Assembly (NCBI RefSeq): GCF_901411515.1
Contig: NZ_CABDUX010000001.1
Location: 930,001-994,000, forward strand
Length of the DNA stretch: 64,000 nt
Reading direction: 5' to 3'
Origin: Raoultibacter phocaeensis
Lineage (GTDB): Bacteria; Actinomycetota; Coriobacteriia; Coriobacteriales; Eggerthellaceae
Under the pieces are notes generated by a model, which worked only from the letters and a program-made list of their open reading frames with translations, ran no database searches and was not told the origin of the DNA. The position numbers were made by a program, and so were the translations under genes. Each line of letters begins with the position of its first letter. Within the stretch, counting starts at the first letter, position 1. Shown piece by piece: positions 50,642 through 59,510 of the stretch.

Positions 50642-51839
50642 AGAAATCGTCATTGACAACGGTATGCTAGTCGATTTTCTTTTAGGAAATGCCAACGTGG
50701 AACAGCGTCCCCTTCCCGTTTACTCCGATGAGGCAGTTGCATTTCTTTCGGATCTTTCAAAAGCTCTTATGAACGATCCCGAAACGAGATCGTATCCAGA
50801 TGTGGTTTCGTTCGGATATTGGTGTCGCAAAGCGAATGTAATGAAAAGAAAACAGCAGTTAAACGGAATTGGCGAAGCATGCTTTCGCGTCGGACGGGGG
50901 TTGGCCTTTCACGTAGCCCCGTCTAACGTACCTGTAAACTTCGCGTTCTCTTTTGTTTTTTCGCTTCTCGCAGGCAATGCAAACATAGTGCGTGTGCCAT
51001 CAAAGCCTTTTAAGCAAGTCGAGTTTATTCTTCGCTCAATACGCGGACTGCTAAAAAAACATCCAGAAATCGGCAAAAGAACCGCGTTTGTTTCATATCC
51101 ATCGAGCAGCGAAGCGACCAAAGCATTTAGCGCTTGCGCCGATGTTCGAATAATATGGGGTGGTGATCAGACTGTTGCGGAGGTGCGTTTGTGTCCGTCA
51201 AAGCCCCGTTGCAAGGATATTGTTTTCTCCGACAGATACTCATTTGCTTTTATAAACGGCAAGGAACTCGAATCGGTTCCAGGTGACGTTATGAGGCGGA
51301 TAGCCCGTGATTTCTATAATGATACGTATCTGATGGATCAAAACGCCTGTTCATCTCCTCATATGATTATTTGGAAAGGTGCCGATGATGCGATAAAAGC
51401 AAGCTTTTGGAAAGCCGTGGAGAACGTCGCCGAGTTCGAGTACGATTTGCAGCCGGCAGTGGTGATGGATAAATATGTACAGCTATGCGAAGACGCGATA
51501 CGCGGAAACGTAATAGAAGGTATTGAATTTAACGGGTTGCTAGTGGCCGTAAACCTCGAATCACTTCCCGAGAATGTCGAGCAATTGCGCGGAAAGGGGG
51601 GGTATTTTTATCAAATCGACGATGTGGAGCTACATGATTTCGCTCTGCTTGTGTCGGAAAAGACCCAAACCTTAACCTACTATGGTTTTACGGCGCATGA
51701 GCTTGGCGAACTAATTCAATCTCTCGGGTCTTTCGGCATAGATAGAATCGTACCCATTGGGGCAGCGATGGATATCGACATCATATGGGATGGATACGAT
51801 CTAGTTGGAGAAATGTCTCGGATAATCGATATAAGATAG
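50628..51839 (+). CDS. LuxC-like acyl-CoA/acyl-protein reductase
   Basis: 403 residues from an ATG overlapping the LuxE-like gene by 14 bp. The family shows FHVAPSNVPVNFAFSFVFS, AGNANIVRVPSKP and the active-site Cys in DQNACSSPH, as in LuxC fatty-acyl reductases, which reduce an acyl thioester to an aldehyde with NADPH. The product here is unknown. Placement directly after LuxE, the overlap, and the SDR gene 9 bp downstream argue that an acyl group is reduced stepwise in this operon. A 7-G run at 51596-51602 lies in frame. Confidence 0.88.
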   Translation: MKSDREIVIDNGMLVDFLLGNANVEQRPLPVYSDEAVAFLSDLSKALMNDPETRSYPDVVSFGYWCRKANVMKRKQQLNGIGEACFRVGRGLAFHVAPSNVPVNFAFSFVFSLLAGNANIVRVPSKPFKQVEFILRSIRGLLKKHPEIGKRTAFVSYPSSSEATKAFSACADVRIIWGGDQTVAEVRLCPSKPRCKDIVFSDRYSFAFINGKELESVPGDVMRRIARDFYNDTYLMDQNACSSPHMIIWKGADDAIKASFWKAVENVAEFEYDLQPAVVMDKYVQLCEDAIRGNVIEGIEFNGLLVAVNLESLPENVEQLRGKGGYFYQIDDVELHDFALLVSEKTQTLTYYGFTAHELGELIQSLGSFGIDRIVPIGAAMDIDIIWDGYDLVGEMSRIIDIR

Positions 51840-51847
51840 GAAAACAT

Positions 51848-52591
51848 ATGAGACTGAACAGTAAAATATGCCTCATAACTGGGGCCAGCAAAGGAATAGG
51901 GCGTGCAACCGTGGAGCGTTTCTGCAAAGAAGGCGCAACGGTGTATGCGAATGGTCGTAATGAGGGCTCTTTGGACGAGTGGGCGGATTCGCTTACGAAC
52001 GAAGGGCCTGGGAAGGTTGTCCCGGCCTACTTCGACGTCACGGATGAGATTTCGGTAAAGAGCTGTATCCAGAGAATAAGAAAAGAGCAAGGGCGGCTCG
52101 ATGTTCTTGTAAACAATGCGGGCATACTGAAGGATGCTCCTATTGGAATGATTTCCCATGCAATGACCGAAGAAGTTTTTACAACTAATGTCTTCGCAGT
52201 TATCAATCTGATTCAGTATGCGTGTAAGCTTATGGTACGGCAAAAATCAGGCAGTATTATTAACATGGCCTCCATAATGGGCGTTGTTGGCAACAAGAAT
52301 CAAGTTGTATATGCGGGTTCAAAAGGAGCGATTGTCGCGGTGACAAAATCGGCTGCGAAGGAGCTCGCCCCCTTCAATATCAGAGTGAACGCTATAGCGC
52401 CAGGAATAATTGATACCGATATGTTTCATCAAATTGGTGACGAGTTCGCAAAAGAGCTCGTTGATAGAGTCGGAATGCATCGCGTTGGATCAGCTGATGA
52501 CGTTTCAAAGTTGTGTCTCTTCCTCGCATCTGATGATTCTTTATACATCTCGGGTCAAATCATCGGCGTCGATGGAGCCATGGTTGTGTAG
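51848..52591 (+). CDS. Short-chain dehydrogenase/reductase (FabG-like)
   Basis: 247 residues from the ATG at 51848. The cofactor loop TGASKGIGRATVE, NNAG, the active-site SIMGVVGNKNQVVYAGSKG with the YxxxK pair, and RVNAIAPGIIDTDM are typical of 3-oxoacyl-ACP reductases. Here it may reduce a keto group on the acyl chain or on the sugar. It lies 9 bp after the LuxC-like gene in the same operon. Many SDRs share this pattern, so substrate assignment is uncertain. Confidence 0.88.
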   Translation: MRLNSKICLITGASKGIGRATVERFCKEGATVYANGRNEGSLDEWADSLTNEGPGKVVPAYFDVTDEISVKSCIQRIRKEQGRLDVLVNNAGILKDAPIGMISHAMTEEVFTTNVFAVINLIQYACKLMVRQKSGSIINMASIMGVVGNKNQVVYAGSKGAIVAVTKSAAKELAPFNIRVNAIAPGIIDTDMFHQIGDEFAKELVDRVGMHRVGSADDVSKLCLFLASDDSLYISGQIIGVDGAMVV

Positions 52592-52620
52592 TACGATATG
52601 CGAACAAAGCGAGGACAGAG

Positions 52621-53484
52621 ATGACAGCAAGCCCAGAGGTGAGGAGTAACGTGGTTACCAAGGCGTCTTTCATTGGAGAGCCAGTAAGCAACACTGTTTT
52701 ATACGTCGGTATTAAACTCGAGAACAAGCTGCAAAACCTTGAAGCAGTTGAAGGTTGTTTGGTATTCGTAGAAAGCGGTATGACTCCTTCCGAGTCTTTA
52801 CGAGCAAAGCATGAGTTTAGATTTTCGGACAACCCTGTACTTGAATACGCACGGTATGCGCAAGAGATTGCCACGAGGGAGTTCAATAGCGGTAGGGAAA
52901 GAAAGATCGTGATGACCGACGAAGGTTATTACCGGGGTGAAGGGGTTGTTCTCGGCCGCAATGTCTATATTGAGCCAGGGGCGTTTATCGGTCACGACGT
53001 TCGTATTGGCGATGACACAATAGTTTTGACGCATGCCGTGATCAAGCATGCAACCATCGGCTCCCAGTGCCTGATTAAAGAGCATGCCCAAATCGGCGCT
53101 CAAGGCTTTACCATGGTTCAAGACGAAGAAGGCAACGAAATGCGCATTCCGTGTCTCGGAGCCGTATGCATTCACGATCACGTTGAAGTGGGTAGTTTTA
53201 CCACGGTTTGCCGCGGACAAAATACCGATACTACCCTGTCTCATCATGTCAAGATTGACGATCACGTGCACGTCGGGCACGACGTGCACCTTGGAAGCAA
53301 TACCATCATTGCTGCAGCTGCAACACTTGGGGGATATGACAAAACGGGAGCGAATGCATATGTCGGCCTTAATGCTACCATCAAACAGCTGGTTACTCTC
53401 ACAGACGACGCACAAATCAGTATGGGCTCTCGAATTGCCAAGGACGTAACCTCTGCTTCAGGTATGTACGGTATGCCACGGTAA
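52621..53484 (+). CDS. LpxD-like left-handed beta-helix acyltransferase
   Basis: 287 residues. The N-terminal domain of about 100 residues is followed by hexapeptide repeats (GVVLGRNVYIEPGAFIGHDV, then IGSQCLIKEHAQIGAQGF). The LpxD/LpxA-type catalytic region is IDDHVHVGHDVHLG with paired His, then ATLGG. LpxD uses acyl-ACP to N-acylate a UDP-amino sugar. In this Gram-positive-like setting, and after an ACP and a sugar aminotransferase, an N-acylation of the new amino sugar is the natural guess. It is the last gene of the operon. Confidence 0.85.
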   Translation: MTASPEVRSNVVTKASFIGEPVSNTVLYVGIKLENKLQNLEAVEGCLVFVESGMTPSESLRAKHEFRFSDNPVLEYARYAQEIATREFNSGRERKIVMTDEGYYRGEGVVLGRNVYIEPGAFIGHDVRIGDDTIVLTHAVIKHATIGSQCLIKEHAQIGAQGFTMVQDEEGNEMRIPCLGAVCIHDHVEVGSFTTVCRGQNTDTTLSHHVKIDDHVHVGHDVHLGSNTIIAAAATLGGYDKTGANAYVGLNATIKQLVTLTDDAQISMGSRIAKDVTSASGMYGMPR

Positions 53485-53765
53485 AACACGGGGCTTTGCC
53501 CTTAGGGGAATAGCGCATTATCGAAGAGATAGGCATGGGCAGAAACGGGATGAGCCGAATAGTAATTCTGGGCGATTGCCATATACCGATAATTTGAAAT
53601 TTGCTTTTTATCGTTCTCGCCGTAATCGGTCATGCCATTGCAACAATGACAGATACGAGCATGGGCCTCCTACGTAAAAGCACTTTACGACTTCATTAAA
53701 CGAAAGGCTATTTTTGTGGATGCTTGGTGATTATCGCCCGCAAATTGCCCAAATATAATGCTCGG
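53485..53765. other. Gap between the acyl-sugar operon and the GC-rich GT2 gene
   Basis: 281 bp between convergent genes. No gene, repeat or clear terminator was found; a short frame near 53535 is not supported. Base composition changes sharply at about 53770. Confidence 0.45.
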
Positions 53766-54716
53766 CTAACTTCTCCGCATCTCCCCGTAGACCCTCGTCA
53801 CCTCGAGCTCGTAGGCCTTGCGGCTGCCCTTGACCACGGTGTCGAGGACGAGACCGCACGAGAAGCTCAGAAGCCCCGCGAACACGAGGGCGACGGCGAG
53901 GAGCGCCGAGGGGAGCTTGGGCACGAGGCCCGTCTGCGCGAACTCCACGATCACGGGCACGCCCGCGATGAGGCCGAGCAGGCACAGGAGGAGCGCCACC
54001 CACGAGAACAGCGCGAGCGGCCGGTAGTCCTTGAACAGCGAGCCGATGGTCAAAAGCACCTTCGCGCCGTCGGAGAAGGTGTCGAGCTTGCTCTCCGAGC
54101 CCTCGGGCCGGTCGCGGTAGGCCACCGGCACCTCCGCCACGCGCCAGCGCTTGTCGACGGCGTGGATCGAGAGCTCGGTCTCGATCTCGAAGGAGGGGCT
54201 GAGCACGGGCATGGTCTTGGCGAACACGCGGTTGAACGCGCGGTAGCCGGTCATGACGTCGGAGTACTCGAAGCCGTAGATCCACTTGATGAGCGCGCGC
54301 ACGAGGTCGTTGCCGAAGCCGTGGAAGGCCCGGTCGTTCTCCTGGCCGTAGGTGCCGTTGGAGAGCCGGTCGCCCACGACCATGTCGGCCTCGTCGGCGA
54401 GCACCGGCGCGGCGAGGGCGCGCGCGGCCTCGGCGGGGTAGGTGTCGTCGCCGTCGACCATGACGTAGCAGTCGGCGTCGACGTCGCGCAGCATCTGGCG
54501 CACGACGTTGCCCTTGCCCTGCCTGGGCTCCATCCTCATGGTCGCGCCGTGCGCCCGCGCGATGTCGGCGGTGCCGTCGGAGGAGTTGTTGTCGTAGACG
54601 TAGACCTCGGCGCCCGGCAGCTCGCGTTTGAAGTCGTCGACCACCTTGCCGATCGTCACGGCCTCGTTGTAGCACGGTATGAGCACGGCGACGACTTTAT
54701 TGGAACTCGGATCCAC
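53766..54716 (-). CDS. Membrane-anchored GT2 glycosyltransferase (DPM/GtrB-like)
   Basis: 316 residues. GT2 motifs are VAVLIPCYNEAVTIGKVV, YVYDNNSSDGT, and VMVDGDDTYP, followed by MTGYRAFNR and ETELSIHAV, typical of dolichyl-phosphate mannosyltransferase-like or GtrB enzymes that make lipid-linked sugars. Two membrane helices follow (about 225-250 and 265-290). The gene is extremely GC-rich from its stop to about base 54690, then returns to local composition in the first eight codons, as if most of it had been replaced by recombination. It overlaps the upstream membrane gene by 20 bp, so their translation is coupled. Confidence 0.88.
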   Translation of the reverse strand: MDPSSNKVVAVLIPCYNEAVTIGKVVDDFKRELPGAEVYVYDNNSSDGTADIARAHGATMRMEPRQGKGNVVRQMLRDVDADCYVMVDGDDTYPAEAARALAAPVLADEADMVVGDRLSNGTYGQENDRAFHGFGNDLVRALIKWIYGFEYSDVMTGYRAFNRVFAKTMPVLSPSFEIETELSIHAVDKRWRVAEVPVAYRDRPEGSESKLDTFSDGAKVLLTIGSLFKDYRPLALFSWVALLLCLLGLIAGVPVIVEFAQTGLVPKLPSALLAVALVFAGLLSFSCGLVLDTVVKGSRKAYELEVTRVYGEMRRS

Positions 54717-56813
54717 GACGATTACCGCCCTTTTCTTCCAGAATTGTTTTTGTGCGTTTTAGTAGGTTATTAAATCGGTTGGTAGAGCCAAGCTTTCTTC
54801 GGTGGCGAGCGGCAACTTTTCTATCAGAAGCATGATTTGCATTTCGATTGGATTCGTGGTCATCAATGGGCTCTGACAAAGTACGTGATTTGTGAAGAGT
54901 ACATGCCATGATGATAACGGGCAGGGTGGCCATGACGGGAAGAAAATAGCGGATGCAGGCATTAACCGGAGAGGCTAGGCAGATCAGCAGAGTGATTAAG
55001 CTGGGTATGCAGAGGTAGAGTGCGACTTTCTTTTTCCGCGATACAGCATACCCGAATACAATGATAAACGCCCATACATATGTCGCGCATGACACAACAA
55101 TTCCGAGTAAAGGAATGCGTTCGAGTAGATAAGAGGCATCTGAAACGACGTTTCGAACGTGTTCGCCTGAATCGAATACATATTCGAAGTCGAAGAATCC
55201 TGTGTTAATAACGGGGCTTGTATTGGTGGCAAAGAAATACGTGTCAACATGGTCGTCAAAGACCCCGCTTGGGTAAAAATAACCGTAGGTATTATTGAGT
55301 GTCGCTTGTAAATATGAATCTGGATGCTTTAAAAGCATCTCAAACCATACGGTCCCGTAAGATGCGAATTCATCGATCGACGCGTCTTGCTTAAGCGTTC
55401 CTTTTACTGGATCGGAGAGCTCGGGGTTGTACAGCGAAGCAAGATCGTTACCGGAGAATAGAGCATCGATGACAGCCATCTGCTTGTCGGTAACATCTTC
55501 TGGGTACTCAAGGAGGTACCGAGCAGTTTGTTGAAAAGGTATGCTCAATGCCTCTGCGCTGCTTCCCTTCGGTATCCCCATTGCAGGAAGAGCAACAAAC
55601 ATCAACACGCATGCAAGCAACGTGCTCGACCCCATACTGATCAGAAGGCTAACTCGTACAGTCCTGAGCGCGATGCAAGCAACAATTAAGGTGGGCAATA
55701 CCGCCCAAAGCCCGTTATTTCTGAACAAGCAAACCATCAGCGTTGATATAGCAAGAAGAATCCATGTACGTCGGTCTATACGTTCAGGCGCTTTTCTATT
55801 GAGAGCTACGTCGAAAAGAGAAAGGGTAAATAAACAGAAAAATGCAGCGAAGAGCGCATCTTTTCCTACCGCTTGGGCATAAGATGCCCAAATAGGGCAT
55901 AAAGCAAAAAAAGCGGTTGTTCCAACGGCAATCGATCGTGGCATGCCAAGTTTGATTTCGTGGGCAACTACCGAGGCATACACAGAGAGGCACAGAGTAA
56001 TTTGAATAAAAACAACGAGGAACACTCCTCCGGTATCGGATCCAACCAATCTTCCAATTTGCATCACGAATCCGATTATGCATGTGGCAAAATACGGCTG
56101 ATGGTTTGACGGTTCAAAATAAATGGGGGAGCCTGACTCTGGCATGGGTACTTGGAAATACTGGTTGAGCTGCCAGAGGCCATCCCAAGTAACTGAGCCA
56201 GGAAAAAAGATGAGGAAGACAACGCTCCATGTACTGCCTATGCATAGAACTGGAGCTAAAAAGGGATGCCTAAAAAACCAATCTATTACTTTATTGCATA
56301 AACCCGATAACGTCGAAACGTTGTGCGCTTCTTTTTTATGGTCTGCGTCAAGCGCTCTATAAAGATGTTTGAGGCAGGCGTAGAGAAGAACCCAATAGCC
56401 ACATGCCGCAACAATGAAGCACGCGATCTGGAACTTGTTGTGAAAGAGAAATTTCCACGAATCGTAAACATAATAGCTGGCACCTAATAACAAACAAAGC
56501 GATAAAAACAAACCGAGCACTGCTGCCGTTTTATCAAATGTCCAGGATTTCTGAAAAAATGTTTTTCGGTAGAAAAAGAGAAGCGCGATAAAAGCTACAA
56601 GCCAGAGTGCGCCGCTGGGGGGGGGTTCAATGCGATGGTGAAGATGTCACGCAGCCTGTAAAGAACAGATGAAACCGCATCCAGTCCATAAACAGGCTGA
56701 AGGTCTATTCCCAGCGGTTTTGCAACTTTTGTCTGCATAGCGCAAGCAAACACTGTAAGCAATGCGCTGAATGCTGAAAAAAGAGATCTATATGTTGTTG
56801 ACTTGGTAAACAT
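54697..56813 (-). CDS. DUF6020-like polytopic membrane protein, frameshifted at a poly-G tract
   Basis: Read as one gene the product is about 705 residues with a dozen or more membrane helices. It resembles the DUF6020 family and other membrane enzymes of glycopolymer synthesis; the exact role is unknown. The start at 56813 gives 62 residues up to IFTIALN. There a run of nine G (56617-56625) shifts the frame, and that frame stops at 56595. The frame that continues from the tract (SGALWLVAFIALLFFY, then RKTFFQKSWTFDK) runs unbroken to 54697. A tract of ten G would join the two. Either the gene is switched off by slipped-strand mispairing or the tract is miscounted. A GTG at 56520 could give a shorter protein. 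Confidence 0.75.
56617..56625. repeat. Poly-G tract (9 G), candidate phase-variation site
   Basis: Nine consecutive G on the plus strand (C on the coding strand), inside the 5' part of the membrane gene at 54697-56813. Adding one base, or losing two, restores the reading frame. Confidence 0.9.
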
Positions 56814-57297
56814 GCAAACATGATATCACAGCATATCGTTTCACGTTGAAGAGGCGGGGATGCATTTCGGGGTTCTATTAAGAGGTTGAGCGGTATCGAA
56901 AAAATCTGCTTCATCGGACGCTTTTTGACAGTCTTGATTATCTGATTTTGACACACGGTGTTGATTCGCTTTGATGCGGTGTTGATCAAATAGTTTTCAG
57001 GAGTCGATAGCTTTCTGGAGGATGCGAAGCATTTAGGCAAAAGAATACCATCCGTCCAATAGCGAGAACCAACGTTTCGACGGCAAGTTGAAATCGCGCT
57101 ATATCGAATTGATTGACTGCAGCAATGGGTTGTCGGCGATCAATGTACCAGCTTTATGAAGGCAATCCCGCTACCGGATGTATTGCATAATCCTTTATTA
57201 TCAGTGCTTGTTCGAGCGACTGATCTTGTTGGTATTGCTGAGTTGGACAGGCAGTGTGTCAAAAGTTCCATAACCCCTTCGAGTCTTTGGAAAGCAA
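56814..57297. other. Gene-free stretch, possible insertion-sequence remnant
   Basis: 484 bp without a supported gene. TTTTGACACAC at 56946-56956 and its complement GTGTGTCAAAA at 57254-57264 enclose 319 bp. A short open segment around 57050-57160 encodes RFDGKLKSRYIELID but no recognised domain. Confidence 0.4.
56946..57264. mobile_element. Possible IS or MITE remnant with 11-bp terminal inverted repeats
   Basis: Bounded by TTTTGACACAC and its exact complement. The terminal sequence has the look of insertion-sequence ends, but no transposase is left inside and no target duplication was identified. Confidence 0.35.
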
Positions 57298-57585
57298 TCA
57301 AGCCATGCCCGCGCACTCGAGGTCGTTCTCTACGAGCTGGCGAAGATAGTCTGACCTGGCCAGTCCCAGCTGCGCCGCTCGGGCGTCTATGGCGCGAACC
57401 CTACCGCGCGGCTCCTTGAAGGCGACTTGCTGCATCGGCTCGTCGAACAGAGGGGGACGGCCCGGGCCCGTTACGGTTTTAACGACGGAGCCCTGAAGGA
57501 TGCCCTTGCTCGCATCCTCGTCTATTTTCTCAATCCTGTCGGAAGCAATTCCGAACATCTCTTCCAGTTCTTTCGCGGTCTTCAT
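57298..57585 (-). CDS. Antitoxin-like protein with C-terminal ribbon-helix-helix motif
   Basis: 95 residues, paralogue of the protein at 25452-25739: the N-terminus MKTAKELEEMFGI and the C-terminal AAQLGLARSDYLRQLVENDL align with it without gaps. The middle is again Gly/Pro-rich. It follows its partner gene after 4 bp, as at the other locus. DNA binding to the repeats upstream of the partner gene is likely but inferred. Confidence 0.65.
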   Translation of the reverse strand: MKTAKELEEMFGIASDRIEKIDEDASKGILQGSVVKTVTGPGRPPLFDEPMQQVAFKEPRGRVRAIDARAAQLGLARSDYLRQLVENDLECAGMA

Positions 57586-57589
57586 GGTG

Positions 57590-57853
57590 TCACCTCCGTG
57601 GCAATCCGAGCTCTCTTCTTATCGAGTCCTGCACAGGGTTCATGGCGTGGATTATGAGCGTGCCGTAAGACGCTGCGACCCCTATCATCTGAATCGAGCG
57701 GGCGGTTTTCTTCCCGTAGCCGGTTCTTACGATCTGGTCTTCCCGAGGAGTCCGTCTCTGCTGGCTTCTGACGAAGTTAGTCCAAGCGTAGATGATCTCG
57801 TCTTCGTCGAGCCCGTATTTGAGGGCGTGCTCGTGCACGTAAACGTCGTCCAT
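57590..57853 (-). CDS. Toxin-like protein, paralogue of the 25190 gene
   Basis: 87 residues. Shared blocks with the 25190 protein are VYVHEHALKYGLDEDEI, AWTNFVRSQQRR, the PREDQI region, SIQMIG and IHAMNP, so the two loci derive from one family. GGAAGG precedes the ATG. The preserved order, spacing and promoter design support a working operon. Biochemical activity is unknown. Confidence 0.65.
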   Translation of the reverse strand: MDDVYVHEHALKYGLDEDEIIYAWTNFVRSQQRRTPREDQIVRTGYGKKTARSIQMIGVAASYGTLIIHAMNPVQDSIRRELGLPRR

Positions 57854-57882
57854 TCCGAGCCTTCCATAATTATGCTAACCGA

Positions 57883-57911
57883 ATTGTAACACGAAATTAA
57901 TATAGCTTCAA
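57883..57911 (-). promoter_or_regulatory. Promoter and operator-like repeats of the second toxin-antitoxin pair
   Basis: On the minus strand TTGAAG (57906-57911) and TACAAT (57883-57888) are spaced 17 bp. An ATTTCGTGTTAC element overlaps the -10, followed by the degenerate copy ATTCGGTTAGC, matching the direct-repeat layout of the promoter at 25134-25176. Confidence 0.65.
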
Positions 57912-58012
57912 AACCTCCCACTGTTGGTGAGGGTGGCTTCGGCTATTGTATTGTCAACGAGCGACTCACCGCGTGAATTCCCCTTGGAAAATCCAAGTGC
58001 GGTACGCTGCTG

Positions 58013-58021
58013 TGCTATTAT
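58013..58021 (+). promoter_or_regulatory. Extended -10 promoter of the second LCP gene
   Basis: TGCTATTAT, an extended -10 element, lies 32 bp before the GTG at 58054. A CTTGGAAAATCCAAG hairpin lies just upstream (57983-57997). Confidence 0.5.
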
Positions 58022-58053
58022 TCCTTGGATACTGCTCATTCAGGAAGGTACTC

Positions 58054-59436
58054 GTGGCTGCAAAGCATGTACGGTCAGGCGATGGTCCCCGGCAGGGCGC
58101 GCACTCGAAACGGCAACCGGGTCGCACTCAGCCCGATGCCGCGTACCGAAACCCGCCGCAAGACCAGGCTCGCGGTAGGGTGTCATCCAGCCGCGAAGCC
58201 TCCCAGGGCAGTCGCAGAGCCGCATCAGCCCCCCAGCGCACCACCCCCCAAGCTCGCCACAGCACATCCCGCCACCAAGGCAGTCCCCGCAGCGCTTCGG
58301 CTGCAACAACGCGATCGGCGACCAACGTGCGAGCGCGGCAGGCTTCTTCGCAACAGGCTGCCTTCAACCAGCAGCTCGCCCAGTACAGCCGCACCGGCAA
58401 CCCGAATTACAAGAGCCGCAAGCGGAAAACGCCCCCATGGAAGAAGGCGCTCGTCGTCGCGGGGGCTCTCATCCTGTGCGCTGTCTTCGCTGTCGGGGCT
58501 TATGCGCTTTGGTTCTCAGGGGCGCTCAACGAGAGGCTTTCCATGGGCGATCAGACCGATGCCGCGGTAAACGATGCCCTCACGTCTCCTATCGCGGGCG
58601 AGCCGTTCTACATGCTTTTACTCGGCTCCGATTCTCGAGAAGGATCAGGCACATCGGGCAATGCAGCCGAATCGGGCGATAACCAACGATCCGACGTTAT
58701 GATCCTCGTTCGCGTCGATGCGAAGAACAAGCAGGTTACCATGGTGTCTATTCCGCGTGATACACCGCTTTCGCTCGAAGACGGTACTATCGTGAAAATC
58801 AACGAAGCGTACAACATCGGGGGTGCCGCATACTCGATCAAGGCTGTCTCAGAGCTCACCGGGGTACCTATTGCCCACTACGCCGAGGTGCATTTTTCGG
58901 AGTTTCAAGAGCTTGTTGATAAGCTCGGCGGTGTTGAGGTGGACGTGCCTGTCGAGCTTTCGTACAAGGATGCGCTCACGGGTGAATGGATCACGCTTGA
59001 GCCAGGCGTACAAACCATCGATGGGCAGCAAGCGCAGATATTCGCCCGCGCCCGCCATGAGTACGAGACCGATCAAGATGCTCATCGTCAAAACAACATT
59101 AGAACGTTGCTCGAGGCTATCATCACGAAGGTTCTCGAGAAGCCCTTCTACGAATTGCCCGATACCGTGCTGAGCCTTGCAGAGAGCGTGGGAACCGATC
59201 TCAACGCGTCTGACCTAGTGTCCTTGGCAATGGAGTATGCCGGAGGCTCGGGAAGTATGACCATGTACAGCGGTACAGGGCCAACTGATGGCGATATAAA
59301 TGAAGCGGCGGGCGGTATTTGGCTGTGCTATGAAAACCCGGAAGGCTGGGCAAATCTCATGGCGGTCGTCGAATCGGGCGATGATCCGAGTGGACTTGAT
59401 GTGAATAGTACTGCCATTATTCCTTCTGCGGCTTAG
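58054..59436 (+). CDS. LCP family glycopolymer ligase with long basic N-terminus
   Basis: 460 residues from the GTG at 58054 behind AGGAAGG. About 125 residues of Arg, Ser, Gln and Ala low complexity face the cytoplasm, followed by one membrane helix (ALVVAGALILCAVFAVGAYAL) and the LCP domain: MLLLGSDSREG, VSIPRDTPLSLEDG, INEAYNIGGAAYSI, LGGVEVDVPV, and IFARARHEYETDQDAHRQNN. It would attach undecaprenyl-linked polymer to peptidoglycan. The cytoplasmic tail, much longer than in the other two LCPs here, might bind nucleic acid or be a regulatory site. It is near, but not in, the polymer operon. Confidence 0.92.
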   Translation: MAAKHVRSGDGPRQGAHSKRQPGRTQPDAAYRNPPQDQARGRVSSSREASQGSRRAASAPQRTTPQARHSTSRHQGSPRSASAATTRSATNVRARQASSQQAAFNQQLAQYSRTGNPNYKSRKRKTPPWKKALVVAGALILCAVFAVGAYALWFSGALNERLSMGDQTDAAVNDALTSPIAGEPFYMLLLGSDSREGSGTSGNAAESGDNQRSDVMILVRVDAKNKQVTMVSIPRDTPLSLEDGTIVKINEAYNIGGAAYSIKAVSELTGVPIAHYAEVHFSEFQELVDKLGGVEVDVPVELSYKDALTGEWITLEPGVQTIDGQQAQIFARARHEYETDQDAHRQNNIRTLLEAIITKVLEKPFYELPDTVLSLAESVGTDLNASDLVSLAMEYAGGSGSMTMYSGTGPTDGDINEAAGGIWLCYENPEGWANLMAVVESGDDPSGLDVNSTAIIPSAA

Positions 59437-59510
59437 AATATCCAAACGAAATAAGCTGAGTGCACACAGATGCATTTCTTTTCATGTGCGAACAAGGGAG
59501 ACGTAAAACT

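Noticed and set aside
49601-51839. Bioluminescence (lux) operon
   Set aside because: LuxE- and LuxC-like genes are present but luxA, luxB and luxD are not, and the neighbours belong to sugar and ACP chemistry.
53535-53600. Small peptide frame after the acyl-sugar operon
   Set aside because: About 20 codons without ribosome-binding site or similarity; no support as a gene.
53731-54675. 314-residue overlapping minus-strand frame in the GC-rich GT2 gene
   Set aside because: It is an Arg/Ala/Gly-rich shadow frame of the GT2 gene; the GT2 frame has all family motifs.
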